Below, piece after piece: positions 24,709 through 32,223 of a stretch of DNA of 64,000 nt. A program made the translations under genes and the position numbers. The DNA comes from Microbacterium sp. T2.11-28 (lineage in GTDB: Bacteria > Actinomycetota > Actinomycetes > Actinomycetales > Microbacteriaceae). The notes below the pieces were generated by a model, which searched no databases, was not told the origin of the DNA, and saw nothing but the letters and a program-made list of their open reading frames with translations. The stretch covers positions 1 through 64,000 of the forward strand of contig NZ_CATNHF010000003.1 in NCBI RefSeq assembly GCF_950097975.1, in the 5' to 3' direction. How positions within the stretch are numbered: the first letter of the stretch is position 1; each line of letters begins with the position of its first letter.

Positions 24709-25383
24709 TCAGGCCTCCTTCATCTGGTTGGCCCACAGCGATGTGAGCTCCAACGCGACACTGGTGTAGTCGGAGATCGCTGCTTGGTTCTTGCGGGAAT
24801 CGGTGTACTGCGTGACGACCTTGCCGTCGTAGGGAGCGTCCTCGATGCTCGCGGACAGGCGGATGTGACGCTGGAACCGCGGGAGTCCGATCTGTCCTTC
24901 GATGAACTCGACGGTGTCGAGCTGCTCTTCCCAGTCCTCGAGTCGCCGCCCGCCTCGGCGGGTGTCGATCTTGTTCAGCAGGAGTCGGTAGGGCACCCCA
25001 GTCGGGATGATGTGCTCGGCGAGCGTGTCCGCGACGGACTCGATGGCCATGGTGGCCGCTTCGAGCGGCAGGACGATGAAGTCGGCGACCTGCAGGACTG
25101 CGGTGAGAACGCCGGTGTTCTCATGGCTGCCAGGTGTGTCGACGAGGACGATGTCGTATCCGTCGAGGTCACGCAATCCCATGATGTTGTTGGGGTCGAC
25201 GTCGGCGGCGAAGTCGAACGGAAGGTCATCCCCCGCGCGCTCGGCCCAGCGTGCTGCGGACTGCTGCGGGTCGACGTCGACCACGAGCACATTGTTAGCG
25301 CGGGACAGCGCGGCCGCGAGGTTCATGACGGTGGTGGTCTTGCCCACCCCGCCCTTCTGGTTGCAGACGCCGATGATTCTCAC
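24709..25383 (-). CDS. parA: ParA partition ATPase
   Basis: 224 aa, small type Ib size. Deviant Walker [12 protein letters not shown] (residues 8-18), VVDVDPQQS, and [10 protein letters not shown] for the A' and B motifs. It has no N-terminal HTH, so it is unlikely to repress its own promoter directly. The GTG start overlaps the stop of a short leader frame (GTGA). It would move plasmid copies using the DNA-bound RHH partner as the stimulator. Confidence 0.85.
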   Translation of the reverse strand: MRIIGVCNQKGGVGKTTTVMNLAAALSRANNVLVVDVDPQQSAARWAERAGDDLPFDFAADVDPNNIMGLRDLDGYDIVLVDTPGSHENTGVLTAVLQVADFIVLPLEAATMAIESVADTLAEHIIPTGVPYRLLLNKIDTRRGGRRLEDWEEQLDTVEFIEGQIGLPRFQRHIRLSASIEDAPYDGKVVTQYTDSRKNQAAISDYTSVALELTSLWANQMKEA

Positions 25384-25484
25384 GATCGGCCTCCACGGCT
25401 GAGGGCGTTGGCAGCGGTCGCGCCAGTCGAGCGCGCGGTGTGCGGATGTGTGGCGCGGGTATGGGGCAACTGTGGCGGGTTCAT
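25380..25484 (-). CDS. Possible 34-aa leader frame before parA
   Basis: Starts ATG 25484, seven bases after TATACT (25497-25492), so the transcript would be leaderless or nearly so; it ends in a GTGA overlap with parA. The peptide is Thr/Ala/His/Pro-rich with no known motif. It may only set the rate of parA translation. Confidence 0.4.
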   Translation of the reverse strand: MNPPQLPHTRATHPHTARSTGATAANALSRGGRS

Positions 25485-25491
25485 GGGCGCC

Positions 25492-25522
25492 AGTATAGCG
25501 TCACATTCACGCCTATATGCAA
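25492..25522 (-). promoter_or_regulatory. parA promoter with regulon A half-site
   Basis: Minus-strand TTGCAT (25522-25517), 19 bases, TATACT (25497-25492). GTCACATTCAC at 25500-25510 (a regulon A half-site) fills most of the space between -35 and -10, where binding would block polymerase. Confidence 0.55.
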
Positions 25523-25530
25523 CAACAATC

Positions 25531-25972
25531 GCGCGTGTCTGGCGCGACACATGCGCTAGAGCATGTGGAGCTACGGCGCTAGAACTGTGCGATGAACGCG
25601 CTCTGTCGGTGCAAGAACAACGCAAGCAGAGCGCTTGACAGTGCGCATCATCTAAAACAAGACCCGCGCCATAGTGGCTACATACGGGCACAAGCAATGC
25701 GCAAGTAAGGGGCCGTACAGGCGACAGCCGGGCGCTCGTAATGCGCACGTTAGAGCGCAACAGCATGCGCGGGTAGGGCGATGTAATAGCGCGAATATTG
25801 CAGTTGATATTGCGGATGGCTGGCGCGGGTATGGCGCGGGGGTTGCTCAGCGTATCGCGCAAGTGATGCGGTGATCTGGCGGGGGAGTGGCGGAGGCTAT
25901 CGCGGTGTTGCTGCGAGGGTACAGCGCAGAGCATGGCGGCGGGGTGGCGCGTGTGTAGCGCGGCGCTGGCGA
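25531..25972. repeat. Phased GCGC array, candidate plasmid centromere
   Basis: Directly upstream of parA, the word GCGC (or GCG) recurs every 11-12 bases for about 440 bp. From 25721 to 25969 there are 23 successive positions: 25721, 25732, 25743, 25755, 25767, 25778, 25789, 25800, 25812, 25823, 25834, 25845, 25857, 25868, 25879, 25890, 25902, 25913, 25924, 25936, 25947, 25958, 25969 (25800 and 25845 show only GC). From 25531 to 25721 the same phase holds with some gaps. One unit per helical turn puts all sites on one face, as expected for RHH partition proteins building a filament. Nothing coding is seen between 25511 and 26239. Confidence 0.75.
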
Positions 25973-26114
25973 TGGTGGGGTGCGCGGTGTCGCGAGGGCT
26001 GGTCATGGAGTCGTGGTGGGGCATCCAAACGATGGATGCGGGCGTAGACGGGCCTGTGCGGCCTGCTGAGGCGATTTCGGCCATGAGGAGGGCTCCGAGT
26101 GAGGCGGAGGGGAA

Positions 26115-26149
26115 GACAGGGCCCCTGGGGGCCATCCAGAGGCCCTGTC
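26115..26149 (-). terminator. Terminator of the sigma-like gene
   Basis: GACAGGGCC (26115-26123) pairs with GGCCCTGTC (26141-26149), with further pairing inside (GCCCCTGGGGGC). On the minus strand it is followed by TTCCCC. It lies about 90 bases beyond the stop at 26240, and between it and the stop nothing else was found. Confidence 0.5.
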
Positions 26150-26239
26150 TGTCTGGGGGGGCGGAGCGGGAGTGTTGCTCCGGCCTGTGGGGAGCGCTCG
26201 ACTCGTCGACTGCGCTTGCCCCCTGGATGGCGGGTTGGC

Positions 26240-27004
26240 TCAGCTGCGGCGCGGGGCGTAGGAGACCTTGGCCTCCATGTCGCCGCTGACGGCCTGCATG
26301 AGCTTGGTGCGGATTCGGCACACTCGGCGGTTGAGCGTCTCCCGGCTGACGCCGAGCTCGACAGCTGCTTCCTCACGCGCCACACCGGGATCACCCTCCG
26401 CGAGCTCGATGCGAGCAAGCAGCTGGACCTCGTCGCGGCGGAGGGTGCCGGAGTCGATCGCCCAGGTGAGGATCGTCACCAGATCCCGGAAGACGTCATC
26501 GCTCTCGTCGGGGCCTGCGATCTTCTCGAGCAGCTCGTCTTCGACCGGCATTGCGTCGACGCTGTGCTCGCTGCCGAACCAGACTCCGAGGTTCTTGATC
26601 GTCTCGAGGCGGATGTTTCCGGAGACGGAGTGGACCCGCTCGAGCGGGTAGGTGTGAATGACCTCCCAGAGCACGCCGATCGTCGCGGTACGGGCGTCGG
26701 CGGGGGAGTGCTGCCACAGGCTGCGCATGCTGCTGCAGCTGCTCGGCAGCCGCAGCGCGAGCGGCATGAACGACTTGAGCAGGACGCGGCCGGCGATGGT
26801 ATCGCCGGCGTGCTCGAGGGTGAGCAGCTCGAGCAGGAGCGCGTCGCGCTGTTCGGGAGCTTGCGGCTGCCGGATGAGGTTCACGGCCTCATCGCCAGTC
26901 AGCTCGCCGAGCGTTCCGAAGTGGTGAGTGGTGTGGGAGTGGAAGCTGTTCCACTCATCGAACAGCTGGTCGGCAAGAGGTGATGTCTTCGCCCAAGCAG
27001 TCAT
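26240..27004 (-). CDS. Sigma-factor-like transcription regulator
   Basis: 254 aa. The C-terminal part (about residues 188-238) is a region-4-like HTH: RRDEVQLLARIELAEGD, then AREEAAVELGVSRETLNRRVCRIRTKL. The middle (about 68-140) resembles a region-2-like helical domain of actinobacterial sigma-like proteins: AGRVLLKSFMPLALRLP, VLWEVIHTYPLERVHSVSGNIRLETIK. It is not a standard ECF sigma and might be a sigma-derived DNA-binding protein. Divergent from the conjugation operon, whose regulon B promoter lies 230 bases away. Its Shine-Dalgarno region lies in a 12-bp hairpin. I infer, without proof, that it reads the regulon B motif. Confidence 0.6.
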   Translation of the reverse strand: MTAWAKTSPLADQLFDEWNSFHSHTTHHFGTLGELTGDEAVNLIRQPQAPEQRDALLLELLTLEHAGDTIAGRVLLKSFMPLALRLPSSCSSMRSLWQHSPADARTATIGVLWEVIHTYPLERVHSVSGNIRLETIKNLGVWFGSEHSVDAMPVEDELLEKIAGPDESDDVFRDLVTILTWAIDSGTLRRDEVQLLARIELAEGDPGVAREEAAVELGVSRETLNRRVCRIRTKLMQAVSGDMEAKVSYAPRRS

Positions 27005-27010
27005 GAGAAA

Positions 27011-27046
27011 TGGCCCTTCGTCGTGACGTCGGTTGACGAAGGGCCA
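27011..27046 (-). promoter_or_regulatory. 12-bp hairpin enclosing the Shine-Dalgarno of the sigma-like gene
   Basis: TGGCCCTTCGTC (27011-27022) and GACGAAGGGCCA (27035-27046) are perfect complements with a 12-base loop. In the minus-strand mRNA the 3' arm contains AAGGG at the right distance from ATG 27004, so the stem should hide the ribosome site. The rest of the 27005-27316 intergenic stretch holds the regulon B promoter and nothing coding that I can support. Confidence 0.65.
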
Positions 27047-27230
27047 CGTTCCTCAGCACCCCTGGTTCAGATCCTGGAAAGTTCCGGCCGGGCAGGAGAG
27101 CGCCCGATCGGCGGATGCTGGCTTCGGTGGATCTGAGTTGCGATCCGATGCTGTAAATACCTGTTCAGGGGCGGTTTCCATGCCTCGCTGCATGGGCGCA
27201 ATATCCACGCAAGATTTCTTCGATCCGCGA

Positions 27231-27262
27231 TGTCCGCGAAGGGCCGAAAACCCGGCCTATAC
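27231..27262 (+). promoter_or_regulatory. Regulon B promoter 3 (conjugation operon)
   Basis: TGTCCGCGAA (27231-27240), 13 bases, GGCCTATAC (27254-27262). It reads right, with the first gene starting at 27317. The preceding bases GATCCGCGA repeat part of the -35 word, as at promoter 4. Confidence 0.8.
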
Positions 27263-27316
27263 AGATATGCCCCCGTTGGTCGGGAGGCATCAGGACTCCG
27301 CGGAAGGGACAGAAAC

Positions 27317-27553
27317 GTGAGCGAGAGCAGCACCGCAGACAGCGCCGACGACGCCATGTGGGAAGGATTCAAGCCCGACGCTGCACGCGCGATCCGTGCG
27401 CGCCAGGGGTTCGAGGAAGCAGTGGCGAGCACTCTCGACGCACCCTTCGACCCCTCCACGCATGGTCGCGTGGTGAAGGCGGTTGAGGAGCTTTCGGCAG
27501 CGGTGCCGGCAGCTCTGCGGGTGGCGCAGCTGCGAGTGGGAGGAGCTGCATAA
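27317..27553 (+). CDS. Small first protein of the conjugation operon, 78 aa
   Basis: 78 aa from GTG 27317 with GGAAGGGAC upstream. Soluble, helical and acidic at the N-terminus (SESSTADSADDAMWEGF), ending in VKAVEELSAAVPAALRVAQLRV. No family recognised. Its TAA overlaps the ATG of the TcpC-like gene (TAATG). Confidence 0.6.
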   Translation: MSESSTADSADDAMWEGFKPDAARAIRARQGFEEAVASTLDAPFDPSTHGRVVKAVEELSAAVPAALRVAQLRVGGAA

Positions 27554-28542
27554 TGGCGCGTCGTGAGAAGACGTCGAAGCCGGCCAAGGAGACGAAGACC
27601 GTCCCGGCACAGGGGAGCAGCTGGACCCATGGTCGGCAGCTGGGCGGCAAGCTGCTGTCCGCGCTTCTGTTCGCCGCGATCGCGTGTGGGCCTATCGCGC
27701 TCTTCGCCGCGGCCGCACGTCCGGCGCCCGTCGTCGCCGCAGCGCCCGAGGCGCAGGCAGCGGGACTGAGCACGCAGCAGCAGGCTGCCGGCGGTTACGC
27801 GGAGGGCTTCGTCTCCTCGTGGCTGAGCGCGACGAAGGACGCACCGGGCGACCTGGCTACCTACGTCGACCTGGCGGCGCTGCGGCAGCTGTCGGTCACG
27901 GCCTGGGAGTACCGCGACCTGTCCGTGGTCTCCATCACGCCCGTCGACGGCTCGGACTTCGTCAACGTCGTCGTCGCGGCGAACATCAAGGAGCTGTCGG
28001 TGACGGACTCCGACGACACCAGCACGACGAGCTGGCCGCGCCGCTACTTCCAGGTGGCGATCGCGGTCAACGGGGACACGGTGAGGGCAGTCGGTCTCCC
28101 GGCCCAGATCTCCGCTCCCGTCCAGGGCGAGACAACGTCGCTGGTCTACAAGCAGACCATCGGATCCTCTGACCCGTCCGCGGAGACAGTGTCGGCGTTC
28201 CTCGGCGCGTACCTTGCCGGCTCGGGTGACCTGTCCCGATACAGCGCCCCGGACACATCTTTCGTGGCGATCTCGCCCGCCCCCTACGTGATGGTCAACG
28301 TCGAGGAGATGCGGTCAGACCTGACGCCTACGGAGTCCCCGAGCGATGGCGACACCCTCAAGGTGCTCGCGACCGTCTCACTGCTGAGCCCGCTGGACCA
28401 GCAAGTGACCTCGACGTACACGCTCACCCTCACCGCGCGTGCCTCCCGCTGGGAGGTCAGCGCCATTGATCTTGCACCGCAAGCGGTCTCCGACAAGGGA
28501 TCGACAACCCCCACGCCGACACCGTCCGGTAACGGCAACTAA
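27553..28542 (+). CDS. tcpC: TcpC-like conjugation membrane protein
   Basis: 329 aa: a basic N-terminus, one membrane segment (about 31-55, GGKLLSALLFAAIACGPIALFAAAA), then two NTF2-like repeats outside the membrane (AAGGYAEGFVSSWLSATKD... and SAETVSAFLGAYLAGSGDLSRY...) and a Thr/Pro tail. TcpC of Clostridium plasmid pCW3 and relatives have this plan and act as a VirB8-like scaffold of the Gram-positive type IV secretion channel. Confidence 0.7.
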   Translation: MARREKTSKPAKETKTVPAQGSSWTHGRQLGGKLLSALLFAAIACGPIALFAAAARPAPVVAAAPEAQAAGLSTQQQAAGGYAEGFVSSWLSATKDAPGDLATYVDLAALRQLSVTAWEYRDLSVVSITPVDGSDFVNVVVAANIKELSVTDSDDTSTTSWPRRYFQVAIAVNGDTVRAVGLPAQISAPVQGETTSLVYKQTIGSSDPSAETVSAFLGAYLAGSGDLSRYSAPDTSFVAISPAPYVMVNVEEMRSDLTPTESPSDGDTLKVLATVSLLSPLDQQVTSTYTLTLTARASRWEVSAIDLAPQAVSDKGSTTPTPTPSGNGN

Positions 28543-28558
28543 GGAAGGAACACCAACC

Positions 28559-28882
28559 ATGTTCGATTGGATCAACGGGATCACCGCTGATGCGACGACT
28601 GCTTTCCGGGCGGTCGTGTTTCTCGCAGCAGCAGTGATCTTCTTCGTCGTCGCCGCCAAGGTGCGGTTCGCCATGGCGACGACCATCATCACCGGCATCG
28701 CGTGCGGCCTGGCCATGTTCCTCGCCGCCGGCGGTGGCGAGTGGGTCATGGGCCTCATCCAGACCGAGACCGTCGACGCCATCGGAGTCACGATCCATCA
28801 GATCGCAGCTCCGGCGGACGCCCTGGTGCTCAACGAGACCACCACCGCGGCCGGCGACACGGTCTACCGGCTGGTCGCGTAA
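28559..28882 (+). CDS. Small two-helix membrane protein (TcpD/VirB2-like position)
   Basis: 107 aa from ATG 28559 with AAGGAAGGA. Two hydrophobic helices (TAFRAVVFLAAAVIFFVVAAK; MATTIITGIACGLAMFLAAGG) and a polar C-terminal tail. Size, topology and position between TcpC- and TcpE-like genes fit TcpD, which may be a pilin-like part of the channel. Confidence 0.6.
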   Translation: MFDWINGITADATTAFRAVVFLAAAVIFFVVAAKVRFAMATTIITGIACGLAMFLAAGGGEWVMGLIQTETVDAIGVTIHQIAAPADALVLNETTTAAGDTVYRLVA

Positions 28883-28892
28883 AGGGGCGAAC

Positions 28893-29468
28893 GTGGCCGA
28901 TCGCGACGAAGAGAGAGAGGTTGCGCGCTTCTACACGCGCAGCCGCCGGTTCCCAAAGTTCATCGGCCGTCTCCACGACGGCACGAAGATCCCCGGGGGC
29001 CCCTACACGCTGACGCAGGGCGTCGTCCTGGCGATCGTCCTGGTCGTCGCCCTGCTGACGCAGAGCGTGTGGGGGACTGGCTCTCCGATCGTCGATATCC
29101 CCGTCGCTGCCTTCGTGTCCTGGGGAGCAGCGTGGGGAGCCGGAAGGATCCCGGCCACACGCCGGAACCTGCTGAGCATCATCACCAGCGGCCTGTCCGC
29201 GATGACCCGCCCCGCAGCCGGCCGCTACCGCGGAGTGACCATGCGGGTTCGCCCGCCCCACTTCGCAGGCGGCGGAACAACGATCGCCGAGCCGGTCGGA
29301 GCCACGCTCACCACCCCGGATAGCGAGACCACCGCACCCGCACCGGAAGCGCCCGTCGTGGCGCAGCCGGTCCTGCAGCCGCGCTCGACGCCGCTGCCGG
29401 CGCACGCACCCGCACACGCGGTCAGCGGCGTCGAGCGCCTGCTGCAGCAAGCCCGAGGAGGCAACTGA
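28893..29468 (+). CDS. TcpE-like conjugation membrane protein
   Basis: 191 aa from GTG 28893 (AAAGGGGCG upstream). ARFYTRSRRFPKFIGRLHDG is followed by two membrane segments (GVVLAIVLVVALLTQSVWG; IPVAAFVSWGAAWGAGRI), then a basic loop and a Pro/Ala-rich tail. TcpE/PrgI-family proteins have a short cytoplasmic start, two close helices and interact with the VirB4 ATPase encoded downstream. Confidence 0.65.
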   Translation: MADRDEEREVARFYTRSRRFPKFIGRLHDGTKIPGGPYTLTQGVVLAIVLVVALLTQSVWGTGSPIVDIPVAAFVSWGAAWGAGRIPATRRNLLSIITSGLSAMTRPAAGRYRGVTMRVRPPHFAGGGTTIAEPVGATLTTPDSETTAPAPEAPVVAQPVLQPRSTPLPAHAPAHAVSGVERLLQQARGGN

Positions 29469-29470
29469 CC

Positions 29471-29686
29471 ATGAACAACACCGACATCCCGCTCGGCATC
29501 ATCGGCCGAGGCCGCGGCTACGTCATCAAGACCCTCGTGGTCAAGGCGGAGACCGCGCGTGGGCCGATCTGTGCGGACCCCGCTACCACGAGCTACGCAG
29601 CCCTCCTCCCCATCCTCGGCGGCACGCCGATCACGGCACCCCTCAGCGGCGGTCGCGATCTGCTGCTGGCCACGCCGACCGACTGA
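29471..29686 (+). CDS. Small hypothetical protein in the conjugation operon, 71 aa
   Basis: 71 aa preceded by GAGGAGGCAACTGACC. Gly/Thr/Pro-rich, no membrane helix; two cysteines absent except PICAD. It lies between TcpE-like and VirB4 genes with tight spacing and so belongs to the operon. No family recognised. Confidence 0.5.
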   Translation: MNNTDIPLGIIGRGRGYVIKTLVVKAETARGPICADPATTSYAALLPILGGTPITAPLSGGRDLLLATPTD

Positions 29687-29700
29687 GAAACGAGACGACG

Positions 29701-32223
29701 ATGCAGATTCCGGCAACAGCGATGACGAGCAACCTGATGTGGACCCGCTCGGGCGTGGTCTGGGCTACGTGGCGGCTGCAGCCGCTCCCGTATGCCTACG
29801 CCACCACGGCGGCAAAGCAGCTCGTCAAGGCGCACCACCAGGCGCTCTTCCAGGCGCACCGGGGCGAGGGACTGCTGCTGGGGCTGTGCGCTGACCTGGA
29901 TCCGGTGTCTGTCGTGGAGCGGATGCTGGACGGTGTTCGCATCGACGAGTGTCCGGACTGGGCGCGCGAGGTCGAGCTGACCCTGGACGCGCTCGAGCAG
30001 ATCCCGCTTGGAACGCGCGCGTTCTGGTTCTCGGTCCCGCTCGCGGCCGGTTCGATGAAGGCTCGCGCGAGGTCGGCAGTGCGCGCCGCCGACACCAAGC
30101 TGCGCGACACGTTGGCTCTTCCCCGTCAGCTGCCTACCGACTCCGAGATCGCTGCGGCCGCGCGGATGGCCAAGGAGATCGAGGTTCGCATCCCGGCCGC
30201 GTTCCAGCCGACCCGTGCAACGCCGGCCGAGCAGATCTGGATCGCCCTTCACTCGCAGCAGCGCGGCCTCTCCGCAGATCTCGCCGCCCCTGTCCCGCCC
30301 GCCGAGGGTACCGAGGACGGATTCGGCGTCGACGAGCTCGCGCACTTCCAGATGCCCTCCGCGATGCCGAACCCATGGCTCGACGAAGGCGGACAGAGCG
30401 ACCTTCCCAAGGGGCAGCAGTTCCTCCCGTTCAAGCGCCGCTACCTCAAGGTGCACAGCCCCTACGCGGACGAGACGTCGTCCTACCAGGTGGTGCAGGC
30501 CATGGTCGCCGCACCCAAGGCCGGCTGGGTTTCGCCCGGCGTCGAGTGGATCTCACACGTCGACCAGTTCCCCCTTGACGTCGACTGGGGGATCCGTTTC
30601 ACCGTCACCGGCGCCGACGAGGTCAAGCGTCGCAACAAGAAGGCCGAAACCGCCCTCGAGGAGCAGTACAAGCACCAGGAGGGCACCGCGACGATCACCG
30701 GCGGCGGATCCGACCTCGGAGAGATCGCGGAGACGCTGGCCGCCTACCACGCCTCCCTCAACCGCTCCGATAAGGAGGTCGAGGTTCAGGCGACGGTGCT
30801 GTTCGCTGTGGGGGCAGATACCGCCGATCTCGCGAAGGCTAAGGGCCGGTTCGTGGCAGACGAGTACAAGCGCGCTGACTTCCTCCTCGAGGCTCCCCTG
30901 GGAGGTCAGGAGGAGCTTTGGTGGGCGATGATCCCCGGCACGCCCACCGGGCGCATCGTCCGTGAGCTCACCCAGATCACGACGGGCCGGGAGTTCGCGA
31001 CCGGCGTTCCGCTTTCCAGCAACGAGCTCGGAGACGAGAAGGGCGCCCGCTTCGGCGAGAACATCAGCACCGCCCGGCACACCCCGATCCTCCGCGACGC
31101 GGACGGCAGTATCCAGGCCGACACCAGCGCCAGCTTCGGCGTGGTCGCCGAGCTCGGCGCCGGCAAGAGCGTGCTGCTCAAGGGAGACATGGGCGACACG
31201 GTCGACCGCAACGGCCGCGTCGTCGCGATCGACCGCACAGAGGCCAAGGAGTACGCGGTTTTCGCGCAGAGCCTCCGGCCGGACACCACGACGATCGTTG
31301 ACCTGATGACCCCGGAGTACTCGCTGGACCCGCTGCGGGTGTTCGGCCCTCTCGTCGGCGCACGCATGGTGCAGTCGCTCTTCGCGGTGATGCTCGGCAT
31401 CCGGGCCCGCGACTCCCGAGGCGTCGCCCTGTCCCGCCTCCTCGAGCCGGAGTACGTCGCCGCGCACGACATCACCAGCCTCGGTCGCCTGCGGGCGCAC
31501 CTCAAGACGATCTCCTCGGCGGAGAGCGATGAGCTGTCGGGCCTGATCAACCTGGTCGCGTCGAAGGACATCGGCGAGGTTCTCTTCAATGACGGGCTGA
31601 CCGCTGTCGACCTGAAATCGCGTGCCCTGGTCTTCCTCACCCATGGGCTGTCGCTGCCAGACAAGACCGAGCTCGAGCACGCGCACCTGTTCGAGGAGAT
31701 GCCCCTGGAAAAGATCTACGGCCGCGCCATGTACGCGATGCTCATGGGGATCTCCCGCGAGGTCTGCTTCATGAACCCCGGCGAGCTCGCCGGCGCCTAC
31801 TTCGACGAGTGCCACCACATCACCCAGTCACCGGAGGGAGAGCGCGACCTGCGCATCGGCATCCGCGACGGTCGCAAGCACCGCGCGTTCTTCGCCCTCG
31901 GCTCGCACGACCCCGCCGACTTCGGAGAAACCCAGACCCGAGGCCTGCTCAAGACCCGCTACGTGATGCGCCAGACCGACAAGGAGCTCGCTCGCCGCGC
32001 GATCGAGTGGCTGACCGGCGAGCCCGCGGACCCGGCGATGGTCCAGGTGGTCACCGAAGACCTGTCCCCGCTCGGGGCGGACGGAAAGGTCGCCCCGGAG
32101 CGGCGCGGCGAGGGACTGATCCGTGACCAGCGCGGTCGAATCGGGAAGTTCCGCAAGACGCTGCCCGAGCGCCCCGACCGCCGCGAAGCCGTGCTGTCGA
32201 CCCCGTCTCTGGTGACACCATGA
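29701..32223 (+). CDS. tcpF: VirB4/TcpF-like conjugation ATPase
   Basis: 840 aa. Walker A ELGAGKSVLLKG near residue 487 and Walker B AYFDECHHI near 702, followed by RDGRKHRAFFALGSHDP, are the VirB4/TraC-type hexameric ATPase signatures. The N-terminal ~400 residues are the VirB4 N-domain, which contacts the membrane channel. It would energise the secretion channel. Its stop overlaps the start of the VirB6-like gene. Confidence 0.8.
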   Translation: MQIPATAMTSNLMWTRSGVVWATWRLQPLPYAYATTAAKQLVKAHHQALFQAHRGEGLLLGLCADLDPVSVVERMLDGVRIDECPDWAREVELTLDALEQIPLGTRAFWFSVPLAAGSMKARARSAVRAADTKLRDTLALPRQLPTDSEIAAAARMAKEIEVRIPAAFQPTRATPAEQIWIALHSQQRGLSADLAAPVPPAEGTEDGFGVDELAHFQMPSAMPNPWLDEGGQSDLPKGQQFLPFKRRYLKVHSPYADETSSYQVVQAMVAAPKAGWVSPGVEWISHVDQFPLDVDWGIRFTVTGADEVKRRNKKAETALEEQYKHQEGTATITGGGSDLGEIAETLAAYHASLNRSDKEVEVQATVLFAVGADTADLAKAKGRFVADEYKRADFLLEAPLGGQEELWWAMIPGTPTGRIVRELTQITTGREFATGVPLSSNELGDEKGARFGENISTARHTPILRDADGSIQADTSASFGVVAELGAGKSVLLKGDMGDTVDRNGRVVAIDRTEAKEYAVFAQSLRPDTTTIVDLMTPEYSLDPLRVFGPLVGARMVQSLFAVMLGIRARDSRGVALSRLLEPEYVAAHDITSLGRLRAHLKTISSAESDELSGLINLVASKDIGEVLFNDGLTAVDLKSRALVFLTHGLSLPDKTELEHAHLFEEMPLEKIYGRAMYAMLMGISREVCFMNPGELAGAYFDECHHITQSPEGERDLRIGIRDGRKHRAFFALGSHDPADFGETQTRGLLKTRYVMRQTDKELARRAIEWLTGEPADPAMVQVVTEDLSPLGADGKVAPERRGEGLIRDQRGRIGKFRKTLPERPDRREAVLSTPSLVTP

